From assembly GCA_030068145.1 (NCBI GenBank), contig JAPJBO010000023.1, forward strand, positions 496,001-560,000: DNA of 64,000 nucleotides, read 5' to 3'. The position numbers were made by a program, and so were the translations under genes. Origin of the DNA: Diplonema papillatum. Taxonomy: Eukaryota; Euglenozoa; Diplonemea; Diplonemida; Diplonemidae. Below are positions 11,737 to 21,836 of the stretch, piece after piece (within the stretch, counting starts at the first letter, position 1; each line of letters begins with the position of its first letter). A model generated the notes under the pieces. That model ran no database searches and was not told the DNA's origin. It worked only from the letters and a program-made list of their open reading frames with translations.

Positions 11737-12081
11737 CGTTGGTGGAGTTGTGGTTGTTATTTTCGTTTGAACCTTTTGAGAAAATATGATGACGATTGCT
11801 GTGCGCAAAGGACTCCTATCGTGCTGAGTATGAAAGTTTCTCCATTTCCAGCTTCTGTCAAAACTGCACTCCGTCACCGACAGTACTAGATGACCCTTGT
11901 CAATCCGTTCCTTTCTTTCGACTCGCCGCAGTTTTGGCCACCGGGTTGAATCGGGGGGTTTCTTCGGATATGCATCAGAAATGAAGTTCCCATTGTTATC
12001 CAACTGATCCCCAAAAGCACCTTCCCCTGCGTAGATCGCCATCGATTTAATCAGCCGGCCGCAGACCCACTGCTGATCCAT
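11737..12081 (-). other. open 115-codon extension upstream of ADH copy 1
   Basis: From an ATG at 12081 the frame runs unbroken into the ADH gene and reads like protein (MDQQWVCGRLIKSMAIYAG...). It is identical in copies 1, 2 (13901-14245) and 3 (16082-16426) and absent from copy 4. It resembles no dehydrogenase domain that I know. It may be a gene fragment carried along by the tandem duplication, or a true alternative N-terminus; a splice-type acceptor (TTTGCGCACAG) lies inside it, which argues for untranslated leader. Confidence 0.4.
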
Positions 12082-12844
12082 TTAGAGTGTAAGTTCGCTT
12101 AGAGATCTCCGAGGCCTTAAGTCTTCGGAAAGATTCCTTTCATTTTCTCAGAGACTTGCATACACAGCTTAATCTGCTGCACGAGGTCTTTGAGCCCTCG
12201 TTGTATCTGAGAAGACATCGACACTTACCTTCCAACGAGACCGGGCCACTTCCACAGCGGCAAATCGAACACAGGAACAATCCGCACAGTCGGGCAGCGG
12301 TATCTCTTACAGAAAGGGTGAACAACAAGAACTGTGGTAGTACGCCAGGCACACTTTCGGCACGTGTTGGAGGGCTACCCTCGAAACACGGCACAGTGAC
12401 CACAGCATCTTTCCTAGGCTAGTAAACGTGAGGCGATGGTCTAGGCAGACCGAGAGAGGAACAGGGCAATTGCCCAACTTTTTCAGAGGCAGGGGGGTGG
12501 TGGGTATGTTTGAACCCGGTGGGTGTCGACACGACGACCGCCAACAACTTGGCTTTCGCTTAATGCGCCAACCGTGCAGTAGTCACTGGGATGACCAGTC
12601 GTGTGACAAGTTCCACATCCGAATTTGGGACGAGAGGTCTCTAGTCGTCAAAGTTTCCGAAGACTCCCTTTGGACAGCTACACCGTCGCCATCCAGGGTA
12701 TGGGGAAGACCAGGGCCCCTTTTTTGGGGCCCCTGCAGGATGTTGATTGTACTTTTCGTGCTGCTATGCAGAAACGAGCCCAGTCAGGGCAGGGGCTCTC
12801 GCATAATACGTTTCTTCGCGACAGGCAATCAAAAGTCACGACGG

Positions 12845-13900
12845 CTACTGTTCCTTTAGACTTTGCATGTCGATGACGAAGCGGTAGCGCACATCCGACT
12901 TTTGCATGCGGTCAAAGGCAGTGTTGATGTCCTGCATGCGGATCATCTCGCACTCGGGGAGGATGTTCTTCTTCGCGCAGAAGTCGAGCAGCTCCTGCGT
13001 CTCCGGAATGCCTCCGATCAGCGACCCTGCAATCGACCGTCTCCCCGTCACCATCGGAGCTGTGTTGATCTCTTCCATCATCCCGATCTGGCCCACCATC
13101 ACAATCGTGGCATCCACATCGAGCAACGGAAGGTAATCGTTCACGTCGTGCTTCACCGGCACTGTGTCCACAATCAAGTCAAATGATGACGCCGCCTTCT
13201 TCATCGCCTCTTCATCCTTCGAAACAAGGAAGCTGTCGGAACCCAGCGAACCTGCTTCCTTCTTCTTCGCGTCGGATCTGCTGATTACCGTCACATGAGC
13301 TCCCATCGCCGCAGCCAGCTTCACAGCCATGTGCCCAAGACCACCCAGTCCGACGACGCCAACACGAGAGCCGGGCCCAACGTTGTACTTCCGAAGAGGC
13401 GAGTAAGTGGTCACCCCTGCACAGAGCAGCGGGGCTGCACGCTTGATGTCAAGTCCTTCCGGCACGCGCAGGCAGAACTCTTCACGCACGACGTTGTACG
13501 TGGAGTAGCCTCCCATCGTCATGTCCCCCGTCTCGCGGTCTGGGCTGTTGTACGTCTGTGTGTTGCCTTTCCTGCAGCACTGCTCCTGCCCGCGGTGGCA
13601 CTGGTCGCACGACAGACAACTGTCAACCATGCAGCCCACGGCGACGGTGTCACCCTTTTTGAACTTCTTCACGTCCGATCCTACTTTCTCGACGCGACCC
13701 ACAATCTCGTGTCCGGGTACCACCGGGTACTGTGTCGAGCCCCAGTCGTTCCTCGCCTGGTGCAAGTCTGTGTGGCATACTCCGCAGTACAATACTTCGA
13801 AAGCAACGTCGTTCTTCCTCAACGCGCGGCGCTCGAACTTCAGCTCCTTCAAAGCCTCTTCCGCGGAATGCGCAGCGTATCCAACCGTGGCGTGCGACAT
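12845..13900 (-). CDS. zinc-dependent alcohol dehydrogenase, copy 2
   Basis: 351 residues with a protein sequence identical by eye to copy 1, including all zinc ligands and the GLGGLG nucleotide-binding motif. Only silent changes were noticed (for example near 13080). The upstream 115-codon open extension and the 3' hairpin are also kept, so the whole unit was duplicated recently or is being homogenised. Expression is probably shared along a polycistronic minus-strand transcript; that is inference from gene direction. Confidence 0.93.
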   Translation of the reverse strand: MSHATVGYAAHSAEEALKELKFERRALRKNDVAFEVLYCGVCHTDLHQARNDWGSTQYPVVPGHEIVGRVEKVGSDVKKFKKGDTVAVGCMVDSCLSCDQCHRGQEQCCRKGNTQTYNSPDRETGDMTMGGYSTYNVVREEFCLRVPEGLDIKRAAPLLCAGVTTYSPLRKYNVGPGSRVGVVGLGGLGHMAVKLAAAMGAHVTVISRSDAKKKEAGSLGSDSFLVSKDEEAMKKAASSFDLIVDTVPVKHDVNDYLPLLDVDATIVMVGQIGMMEEINTAPMVTGRRSIAGSLIGGIPETQELLDFCAKKNILPECEMIRMQDINTAFDRMQKSDVRYRFVIDMQSLKEQ

Positions 13901-15025
13901 CGTTGGTGGAGTTGTGGTTGTTATTTTCGTTTGAACCTTTTGAGAAAATATGATGACGATTGCTGTGCGCAAAGGACTCCTATCGTGCTGAGTATGAAAG
14001 TTTCTCCATTTCCAGCTTCTGTCAAAACTGCACTCCGTCACCGACAGTACTAGATGACCCTTGTCAATCCGTTCCTTTCTTTCGACTCGCCGCAGTTTTG
14101 GCCACCGGGTTGAATCGGGGGGTTTCTTCGGATATGCATCAGAAATGAAGTTCCCATTGTTATCCAACTGATCCCCAAAAGCACCTTCCCCTGCGTAGAT
14201 CGCCATCGATTTAATCAGCCGGCCGCAGACCCACTGCTGATCCATTTAGAGTGTAAGTTCGCTTAGAGATCTCCGAGGCCTTAAGTCTTCGGAAAGATTC
14301 CTTTCATTTTCTCAGAGACTTGCATACACAGCTTAATCTGCTGCACGAGGTCTTTGAGCCCTCGTTGTATCTGAGAAGACATCGACACTTACCTTCCAAC
14401 GAGACCGGGCCACTTCCACAGCGGCAAACCGAACACAGGAACAATCCGCACAGTCGGGCAGCGGTATCTCTTACAGAAAGGGTGAACAACAAGAACTGTG
14501 GTAGTACGCCAGGCTCACTTTCGGCACGTGTTGGAGGGCTACCCTCGAAACACGGCACAGTGACCACAGCATCTTTCCTAGGCTAGTAAACGTGAGGCGA
14601 TGGTCTACCCGCGAAGCCAAGGTAGGCGGACCGAGAGAGGAACAGGGCAATTGCCCAACTTTTTCAGAGGCAGGGGGGTGGTGGGTATGTTTGAACCCGG
14701 TGGGTGTCGACACGACGACCGCCAACAACTTGGCTTTCGCATAATGCGCCAACCGTGCAGTAGTCACTGGGATGACCAGTCGTGTGACAAGTTCCACATC
14801 CGAATTTGGGACGAGAGGTCTCTAGTCGTCAAAGTTTCCGAAGACTTCCTTTGGACAGCTACACCGTCGCCATCCAGGGTATGGGGAAGACCAGGGCCCC
14901 TTTTTTGGGGCCCCTGCAGGATGTTGATTGTACTTTTCGTGCTGCTATGCAGAAACGAGCCCAATCAGGGCATGGGCTCTCGCATAATACGTTTCTTCGC
15001 GACAGGCAATCAAAAGTCACGACGG

Positions 15026-16081
15026 CTACTGTTCCTTTAGACTTTGCATGTCGATGACGAAGCGGTAGCGCACATCCGACTTTTGCATGCGGTCAAAGGC
15101 AGTGTTGATGTCCTGCATGCGGATCATCTCGCACTCGGGGAGGATGTTCTTCTTCGCGCAGAAGTCGAGCAGCTCCTGCGTCTCCGGAATGCCTCCGATC
15201 AGCGACCCTGCAATCGACCGTCTCCCCGTCACCATCGGAGCTGTGTTGATCTCTTCCATCATTCCGATCTGGCCCACCATCACAATCGTGGCATCCACAT
15301 CGAGCAACGGAAGGTAATCGTTCACGTCGTGCTTCACCGGCACTGTGTCCACAATCAAGTCAAATGATGACGCCGCCTTCTTCATCGCCTCTTCATCCTT
15401 CGAAACAAGGAAGCTGTCGGAACCCAGCGAACCTGCTTCCTTCTTCTTCGCGTCGGATCTGCTGATTACCGTCACATGAGCTCCCATCGCCGCAGCCAGC
15501 TTCACAGCCATGTGCCCAAGACCACCCAGTCCGACGACGCCAACACGAGAGCCGGGCCCAACGTTGTACTTCCGAAGAGGCGAGTAAGTGGTCACCCCTG
15601 CACAGAGCAGCGGGGCTGCACGCTTGATGTCAAGTCCTTCCGGCACGCGCAGGCAGAACTCTTCACGCACGACGTTGTACGTGGAGTAGCCTCCCATCGT
15701 CATGTCCCCCGTCTCGCGGTCTGGGCTGTTGTACGTCTGTGTGTTGCCTTTCCTGCAGCACTGCTCCTGCCCGCGGTGGCACTGGTCGCACGACAGACAA
15801 CTGTCAACCATGCAGCCCACGGCGACGGTGTCACCCTTTTTGAACTTCTTCACGTCCGATCCTACTTTCTCGACGCGACCCACAATCTCGTGTCCGGGTA
15901 CCACCGGGTACTGTGTCGAGCCCCAGTCGTTCCTCGCCTGGTGCAAGTCTGTGTGGCATACTCCGCAGTACAATACTTCGAAAGCAACGTCGTTCTTCCT
16001 CAACGCGCGGCGCTCGAACTTCAGCTCCTTCAAAGCCTCTTCCGCGGAATGCGCAGCGTATCCAACCGTGGCGTGCGACAT
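15026..16081 (-). CDS. zinc-dependent alcohol dehydrogenase, copy 3
   Basis: 351 residues, protein identical by eye to copies 1 and 2. The unit carries a 17-bp insertion in its 3' flank relative to units 2 and 4 and a few point changes there (for example around 14853 and 14965-14975), but the coding part is unchanged. This contrast between spacer and coding sequence suggests selection or gene conversion acting on the enzyme. Confidence 0.93.
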   Translation of the reverse strand: MSHATVGYAAHSAEEALKELKFERRALRKNDVAFEVLYCGVCHTDLHQARNDWGSTQYPVVPGHEIVGRVEKVGSDVKKFKKGDTVAVGCMVDSCLSCDQCHRGQEQCCRKGNTQTYNSPDRETGDMTMGGYSTYNVVREEFCLRVPEGLDIKRAAPLLCAGVTTYSPLRKYNVGPGSRVGVVGLGGLGHMAVKLAAAMGAHVTVISRSDAKKKEAGSLGSDSFLVSKDEEAMKKAASSFDLIVDTVPVKHDVNDYLPLLDVDATIVMVGQIGMMEEINTAPMVTGRRSIAGSLIGGIPETQELLDFCAKKNILPECEMIRMQDINTAFDRMQKSDVRYRFVIDMQSLKEQ

Positions 16082-17189
16082 CGTTGGTGGAGTTGTGGTT
16101 GTTATTTTCGTTTGAACCTTTTGAGAAAATATGATGACGATTGCTGTGCGCAAAGGACTCCTATCGTGCTGAGTATGAAAGTTTCTCCATTTCCAGCTTC
16201 TGTCAAAACTGCACTCCGTCACCGACAGTACTAGATGACCCTTGTCAATCCGTTCCTTTCTTTCGACTCGCCGCAGTTTTGGCCACCGGGTTGAATCGGG
16301 GGGTTTCTTCGGATATGCATCAGAAATGAAGTTCCCATTGTTATCCAACTGATCCCCAAAAGCACCTTCCCCTGCGTAGATCGCCATCGATTTAATCAGC
16401 CGGCCGCAGACCCACTGCTGATCCATTTAGAGTGTAAGTTCGCTTAGAGATCTCCGAGGCCTTAAGTCTTCGGAAAGATTCCTTTCATTTTCTCAGAGAC
16501 TTGCATACACAGCTTAATCTGCTGCACGAGGTCTTTGAGCCCTCGTTGTATCTGAGAAGACATCGACACTTACCTTCCAACGAGACCGGGCCACTTCCAC
16601 AGCGGCAAATCGAACACAGGAACAATCCGCACAGTCGGGCAGCGGTATCTCTTACAGAAAGGGTGAACAACAAGAACTGTGGTAGTACGCCAGGCACACT
16701 TTCGGCACGTGTTGGAGGGCTACCCTCGAAACACGGCACAGTGACCACAGCATCTTTCCTAGGCTAGTAAACGTGAGGCGATGGTCTAGGCAGACCGAGA
16801 GAGGAACAGGGCAATTGCCCAACTTTTTCAGAGGCAGGGGGGTGGTGGGTATGTTTGAACCCGGTGGGTGTCGACACGACGACCGCCAACAACTTGGCTT
16901 TCGCTTAATGCGCCAACCGTGCAGTAGTCACTGGGATGACCAGTCGTGTGACAAGTTCCACATCCGAATTTGGGACGAGAGGTCTCTAGTCGTCAAAGTT
17001 TCCGAAGACTCCCTTTGGACAGCTACACCGTCGCCATCCAGGGTATGGGGAAGACCAGGGCCCCTTTTTTGGGGCCCCTGCAGGATGTTGATTGTACTTT
17101 TCGTGCTGCTATGCAGAAACGAGCCCAGTCAGGGCAGGGGCTCTCGCATAATACGTTTCTTCGCGACAGGCAATCAAAAGTCACGACGG

Positions 17190-18245
17190 CTACTGTTCCT
17201 TTAGACTTTGCATGTCGATGACGAAGCGGTAGCGCACATCCGACTTTTGCATGCGGTCAAAGGCAGTGTTGATGTCCTGCATGCGGATCATCTCGCACTC
17301 GGGGAGGATGTTCTTCTTCGCGCAGAAGTCGAGCAGCTCCTGCGTCTCCGGAATGCCTGCGATCGGCGAACCCGCAATCGACCGTCTCCCCATCACCATC
17401 GGAGCTGTGTTGATCTCATTCATCATCCCGATCTGGCCCACCATCACAATCGTGGCATCCACATCGAGCAACGGAAGGTAATCGTTCAAGTCGTGCTTCA
17501 CCGGCACTGTGTCCACAATCAAGTCAAATGATGACGCCGCCTTCTTCATCGCCTCTTCATCCTTCGAAACAAGGAAGCTGTCGGAACCCAGCGAACCTGC
17601 TTCCTTCTTCTTCGCGTCGGATCTGCTGATTACCGTCACATGAGCTCCCATCGCCGCAGCCAGCTTCACAGCCATGTGCCCAAGACCACCCAGTCCGACG
17701 ACGCCAACACGAGAGCCGGGCCCAACGTTGTACTTCCGAAGAGGCGAGTAAGTGGTCACCCCTGCACAGAGCAGCGGGGCTGCACGCTTGATGTCAAGTC
17801 CTTCCGGCACGCGCAGGCAGAACTCTTCACGCACGACGTTGTACGTGGAGTAGCCTCCCATCGTCATGTCCCCCGTCTCGCGGTCTGGGCTGTTGTACGT
17901 CTGTGTGTTGCCTTTCCTGCAGCACTGCTCCTGCCCGCGGTGGCACTGGTCGCACGACAGACAACTGTCAACCATGCAGCCCACGGCGACGGTGTCACCC
18001 TTTTTGAACTTCTTCACGTCCGATCCTACTTTCTCGACGCGACCCACAATCTCGTGTCCGGGTACCACCGGGTACTTAGTCATGCCCCAGTCGTTCCTCG
18101 CCTGGTGCAAGTCTGTGTGGCATACTCCGCAGTACAATACTTCGAAAGCAACGTCGTTCTTCCTCAACGCGCGGCGCTCGAACTTCAGCTCCTTCAAAGC
18201 CTCTTCCGCGGAGTGCGCAGCGTATCCAACCGTGGCGTGCGACAT
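17190..18245 (-). CDS. zinc-dependent alcohol dehydrogenase, copy 4 (slightly divergent)
   Basis: 351 residues. It differs from copies 1-3 in a few clusters: GMTKYPVV instead of GSTQYPVV, HDLNDY instead of HDVNDY, MMNEINTAPMVMG instead of MMEEINTAPMVTG, and SPIAGIPE instead of SLIGGIPE. Zinc ligands and the cofactor motif are unchanged. Its 5' flank is unrelated to the other copies; a pyrimidine-rich stretch and TTGCAG at about 18280-18296 would serve as a (trans-)splice acceptor upstream of the A/C-rich leader. The ATG matches the one chosen for the other copies and settles the start of the whole family. Confidence 0.93.
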   Translation of the reverse strand: MSHATVGYAAHSAEEALKELKFERRALRKNDVAFEVLYCGVCHTDLHQARNDWGMTKYPVVPGHEIVGRVEKVGSDVKKFKKGDTVAVGCMVDSCLSCDQCHRGQEQCCRKGNTQTYNSPDRETGDMTMGGYSTYNVVREEFCLRVPEGLDIKRAAPLLCAGVTTYSPLRKYNVGPGSRVGVVGLGGLGHMAVKLAAAMGAHVTVISRSDAKKKEAGSLGSDSFLVSKDEEAMKKAASSFDLIVDTVPVKHDLNDYLPLLDVDATIVMVGQIGMMNEINTAPMVMGRRSIAGSPIAGIPETQELLDFCAKKNILPECEMIRMQDINTAFDRMQKSDVRYRFVIDMQSLKEQ

Positions 18246-19491
18246 CGTTGTTTTTGTTGTTTATTCGGGCGTGAGGTCTCAAAACCTGCAACGGTAAAAG
18301 GGTGATTCGAAAGGGCGGTCGGATTGAGTCCGATACGATTTTTCTCCTGGGAGCCAGAGCTGAGCCGGTGCTTCTTGCGTCTTCGCTAATGGCGCATGCG
18401 TCCTGTTGTTCCGTTGACTGGCGTCGATATCGTGGTACTGTGCCACACTCGCTGCAGTCACCTAACGGCACCGGTCTACCTTTCCAAGACCAAAAGTATA
18501 TCCTGGACTCCCTGTGCGCGACACTGGAAAGTACCGAGGTTGTAAAGCGCGAACGAGCACCGCTCGAGAATCTGCAGTTCAGACGTCGCATCGTATCCAG
18601 AGTATTCGTCCCCTGCGCGACGAAAGCCTGTACGATGGACACACGCACACAGACCTTGTGGCTTGCGGCAGGCACTGTCCGTGAACACGCTGGGTGTACC
18701 CCGAGTGCTGATGCCATGCGCCGATGATTAGAATCGGTTCCGGTGCATGACAACCGTTCCGTACGCCCGCACTCCCGTTCGCTCGACAAAATCAAAACAA
18801 TCGAACGCGGAAGAAATGAGTGAATGGCGGCTCCTTTTGTGGGGGAGGGCGTCGAAGAGAACGTCGTTCTCCTTTCCGCTCCCGCAACCACCGACGAAAA
18901 TGGCGACGTCTTCATTGGCCGGAGTAAACGACTACTCCCGTGTCGGTTCTTTCTCCTGTTTTCGAGGTGCAAGCGCAAGCCTGCTAGGGCGTGCTATGCG
19001 CGAGGGAAGAATAATGAGGGCGCCAATCGGACTTCCTGGAGGGGGGTCGGAAAGCCCAGTCAGGCAAGCAGGTAAGACGCGCGTGGGGGTTAGGGTTCAC
19101 CACGTACTTGGTACACACTGCAAAAAAAAATGCAGGGCTTCAATTCGTCACTGCACTTGAGTATCGTTGCGCGCTAGTTCCAAGACCGTATCAATGAAGC
19201 ACAGCAGATGGGTGGTTCACAAAACACAGCTATATTTTCGCCAAACTGGATTCATGTGATAATGAGTTGGTGGGCCTTCCAGGATAAACACCAACTTCCG
19301 TTAAAAGTTAATCATCCACACGGACCGTAGTTGTCTTCGAAAATGTGTGTGTATCCATGATGAGAGAGTGACGATGATTTGGTTGCAAGTACGTGGCTCG
19401 TGTGAATTGGAGGGGAGGGGGGACAGTGCTGATACTAAGCCTGAGACCCAAAACGAAGTTGCTAACCCTGGGTGGGGGTGGGTCAAGGAAG

Positions 19492-19552
19492 AGTATTTTA
19501 TTATATTGTATTTTATTGTATTTTATTTTACTGTATTTTATTGTATTTTATG
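19492..19552. repeat. TTTTATTGTA microsatellite
   Basis: Imperfect tandem copies of a 10-bp A/T-rich unit (TATTTTATTG) over about 60 bp. Confidence 0.8.
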
Positions 19553-20290
19553 CATTTTTCAGGCCCGAAAATTTGAAAAATAAAATACACGTGGTATGGT
19601 TCAATTTTGATGGGCTGTTCGGCACTGTCTACCCACAGTTTAAGCAACTTCAACAGGGGAAACTTTTTTTTAGAGTGCAAGTTCACACATTTTTAGGGGT
19701 AAACCCAAAACAAACCGGTAAATTAGCCAGTCTGTACATTCCAGCAGAATATCCAGCAGAACACATAGGAATCATGTTACATTCACGCAAAGTACTTTTT
19801 GCACTTGCGAGCACTGTCCTGTAGGTAAAGCAAAGCGCAAAAAGTCATAACAAGATGCCAAGGAAAAACTTGCTGGACCCAGGTGTGAAACGACGCCTAA
19901 TTTTCCTGAGCATTTTCAACAATTGGGTACGAGTAGAATGCTGTGGCACCCTAAAACCAACAGCAGCAAAGGAAGTCTACAAAACGGTAACAAAATGTAG
20001 CGAGACTTTTGGCCGCCAGCAAGGAAATCTACAAGTCTGCACCGATGCCAGCGCCAAAGATGGCAGCAAAGGCAGCACCAAAGCGTTCTAACAAGTAGCT
20101 CTCAGAGGACCACCTCGCACCGCTCTTTCTCCTTCTCTTTCGTCACCAGCACAGCATTCCTCGTGTGTTCCGACTCACTTTCGGTTGTGCATCAGTCATT
20201 TACTTGGTTGGCGACCATTTTATTCACTTTTGTGTCATTTATGTGCATCACACATCCTCATTTTTTTGTGCTGTCCCATATTTTTGGAGC

Positions 20291-20384
20291 CGTGACATAA
20301 TGAGCGTTTGCGTGACATAATGAGCGTTTGCGTGACATAATGAGCGTTTGCGTGACATAATGAGCGTTTGCGTGACATAATGGA
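20291..20384. repeat. tandem repeat, 20-bp unit, about 4.7 copies
   Basis: Unit CGTGACATAATGAGCGTTTG repeated four times without change, plus a partial fifth copy. There are no spacers, so it is not a CRISPR array. Confidence 0.95.
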
Positions 20385-20428
20385 GTGAAGAAATTTTGTG
20401 ACCCATGCAAAAAAAAAAAAGCTCTCTC

Positions 20429-20490
20429 AAAACAGGCCGGTTAAAAAAGGTTCTTTAACCACAGGAGTTTCTGGTGAACACTTTTTGTGC
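20429..20490. repeat. dispersed repeat copy 2 (relative of 7236-7300)
   Basis: Begins with AAAACAGGCCGGTTAAAAAAG, like the 7.2-kb copy, and shares the later TTTCTGGTGAA segment. It is preceded by an A-run, as the 7.2-kb copy is, so both may be remains of the same mobile sequence. Confidence 0.55.
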
Positions 20491-20689
20491 TTGCAAGGCC
20501 AGTGACACAGAGGCTAGAGGACCAGCAGACAAACGACTGCTTCGGGTTGGCTCCCTCTTTGTCGGTGCCGCAGAAGAACCGCCCCCCCCCCCCGAACGTG
20601 CGTCGTAATTAACTGGCCCTGTGCCAGCCCGTGCTCTCGTTTCTTGGAGTCGTTTTTCAGTAGTTTTTTTTTTTTTTGGAAGTGAAAGG

Positions 20690-20760
20690 GGTTGGCTTGA
20701 AACTGCAGGGGTTTGAAGTCTCCCGGTGACTCTCGTTGTGATGTTTCTTGTGCTGTGCAC
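20690..20760. repeat. dispersed repeat with GCTTGAAACT core
   Basis: Resembles 49650-49735 and, more weakly, 58970-59025. Shared parts are GTGAAAG, GCTTGAAACT, then GGGTTT, AAGTCTC and GGTGAC in the same order. The first two copies are preceded by T-rich DNA. Function unknown. Confidence 0.5.
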
Positions 20761-21046
20761 ATCGTGCGCGGCGCGATGCCGTACGAGCATGGAGTACGAC
20801 TCTGCCAGTTTTTGGCAGCCTGCACGGTGGAGCCCACGCTGGCGAGCATTCAGTTCGAATTCGACGACACCCTCCCGAACAACCGGGACTGGTGAGCAAC
20901 AGCAATGGGACGAGCCCAGGACCTCCGTTCACACAAAAGGTGAGGGAAGACGGAAGAGCAGAAGCAGACCGCTGAAATGGAAAAGAAGGGCGGGGGGAGG
21001 CCGGGCGCTGTATCGGCTAGGTGCATTATGTTTCCCCCTCTTTTTT

Positions 21047-21323
21047 TAGAGTGTTTTTTTTTTTTTTTTTTTTTTTTTTTGCGAGCTGCCCGGATCCCCC
21101 CACTAACTAAAGCATTAAGGCGTGGCGCACCTTGGCGCTCGCGCTGAACATAAGCTCGTCGAGACGGTCAGCCGCAGGGCAGAGCGGACGGGGTTGTAGC
21201 ACTGTGCTGCCTCCGACTCAAGCTTTGCAAGCTGTGTGGTTGACCGTCACGTTCCTGGACCAGGAGCGGCGTTTTTTCTTTTTCTTTTTCTTTCTTTCTT
21301 TTGCGAGCTGCCCGGATCCCCCA
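21047..21323 (-). repeat. two A-tailed retroposon 3' ends sharing a 24-bp sequence
   Basis: On the minus strand two segments end in GGATCCGGGCAGCTCGC followed by an A-rich tail (about 28 A after 21078 downward; a mixed A/G tail at 21270-21298). The shared part is only about 24 bp. They look like 3' ends of SINE-like or truncated LINE copies in the same orientation. Confidence 0.5.
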
Positions 21324-21836
21324 CTTTTCTTGTTGCACCTGGCAGCGGCGCTTTGGCGAAAACGGTCTCGCCGTGTCGACACTTGCCACCTGAATTGTAG
21401 CTGCTTGACTGTGTTGTGACAGTTCGTTGCTCAGGGTAGTCGAAGGCCTGACAAACTCACTAATGCAACAAATATACGACTGTTGGCGAGCTGGGGGTGT
21501 GCGACGTTGGAAACCCCGGGCTTGAGTCCTGTCCCGCCTTCGGGGCTGACGGCCCAGCTTGGGCGATCCGCGGCGGTGTCCGCGGTGCTGCCCACAGCGA
21601 AAAGATTGCATCTCACGAGCCGCGGCGGAGCTCTCCGCAGAATGTCTGTGTTCGGTTTTGATTTTTCCAGCGTTATTCGCGGTTTCGAAGGTCGGCGCAG
21701 TCCCCTCCCCCTGTTGACCGGAGCCCAGGTCTACTTTTTATCGGTTCAACGTTTATGAAGAGGCCCGACGGAGCTTTCAGCAGAATTATTCGGGGGGGTC
21801 GAACCACAATTCCCCGTTGCAGCCAGGTAGTTCACT

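Larger units (their letters stand above)
10112..18250 (-). repeat. tandem array of four ADH units (~2.16 kb each)
   Basis: Gene-to-gene spacing (stop to stop) is 2164, 2181 and 2164 bp. Coding and spacer DNA are nearly identical between units. The small length differences sit in one spot about 400 bp downstream of each stop: units 2 and 4 share a short form (...GGTCTAGGCAGACC), while units 1 and 3 carry an extra 26-27 or 17 bp there. The right edge of homology is just upstream of the fourth ATG. Above that point the fourth unit has a different 5' flank, so it appears to be the oldest or boundary copy. Confidence 0.93.
18251..21836. other. repeat-rich spacer
   Basis: No gene supported. Contents: a TTTTATTGTA-type microsatellite (19492-19552), five tandem copies of a 20-bp unit (20291-20384), a dispersed repeat (20429-20490), another dispersed repeat (20690-20760), and two T-tract/A-tail junctions with a shared 24-bp sequence (21047-21323). 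Open frames are short and have no recognisable domains. Confidence 0.5.

Noticed and set aside
11131-11889. 252-codon plus-strand frame repeated with each ADH unit
   Set aside because: Antisense shadow of the ADH gene, repeated only because the unit is.
18076-18978. 300-codon minus-strand frame upstream of ADH copy 4 as an N-terminal extension
   Set aside because: It overlaps the 5' end of ADH copy 4 in a different frame, and its sequence has no domain features.
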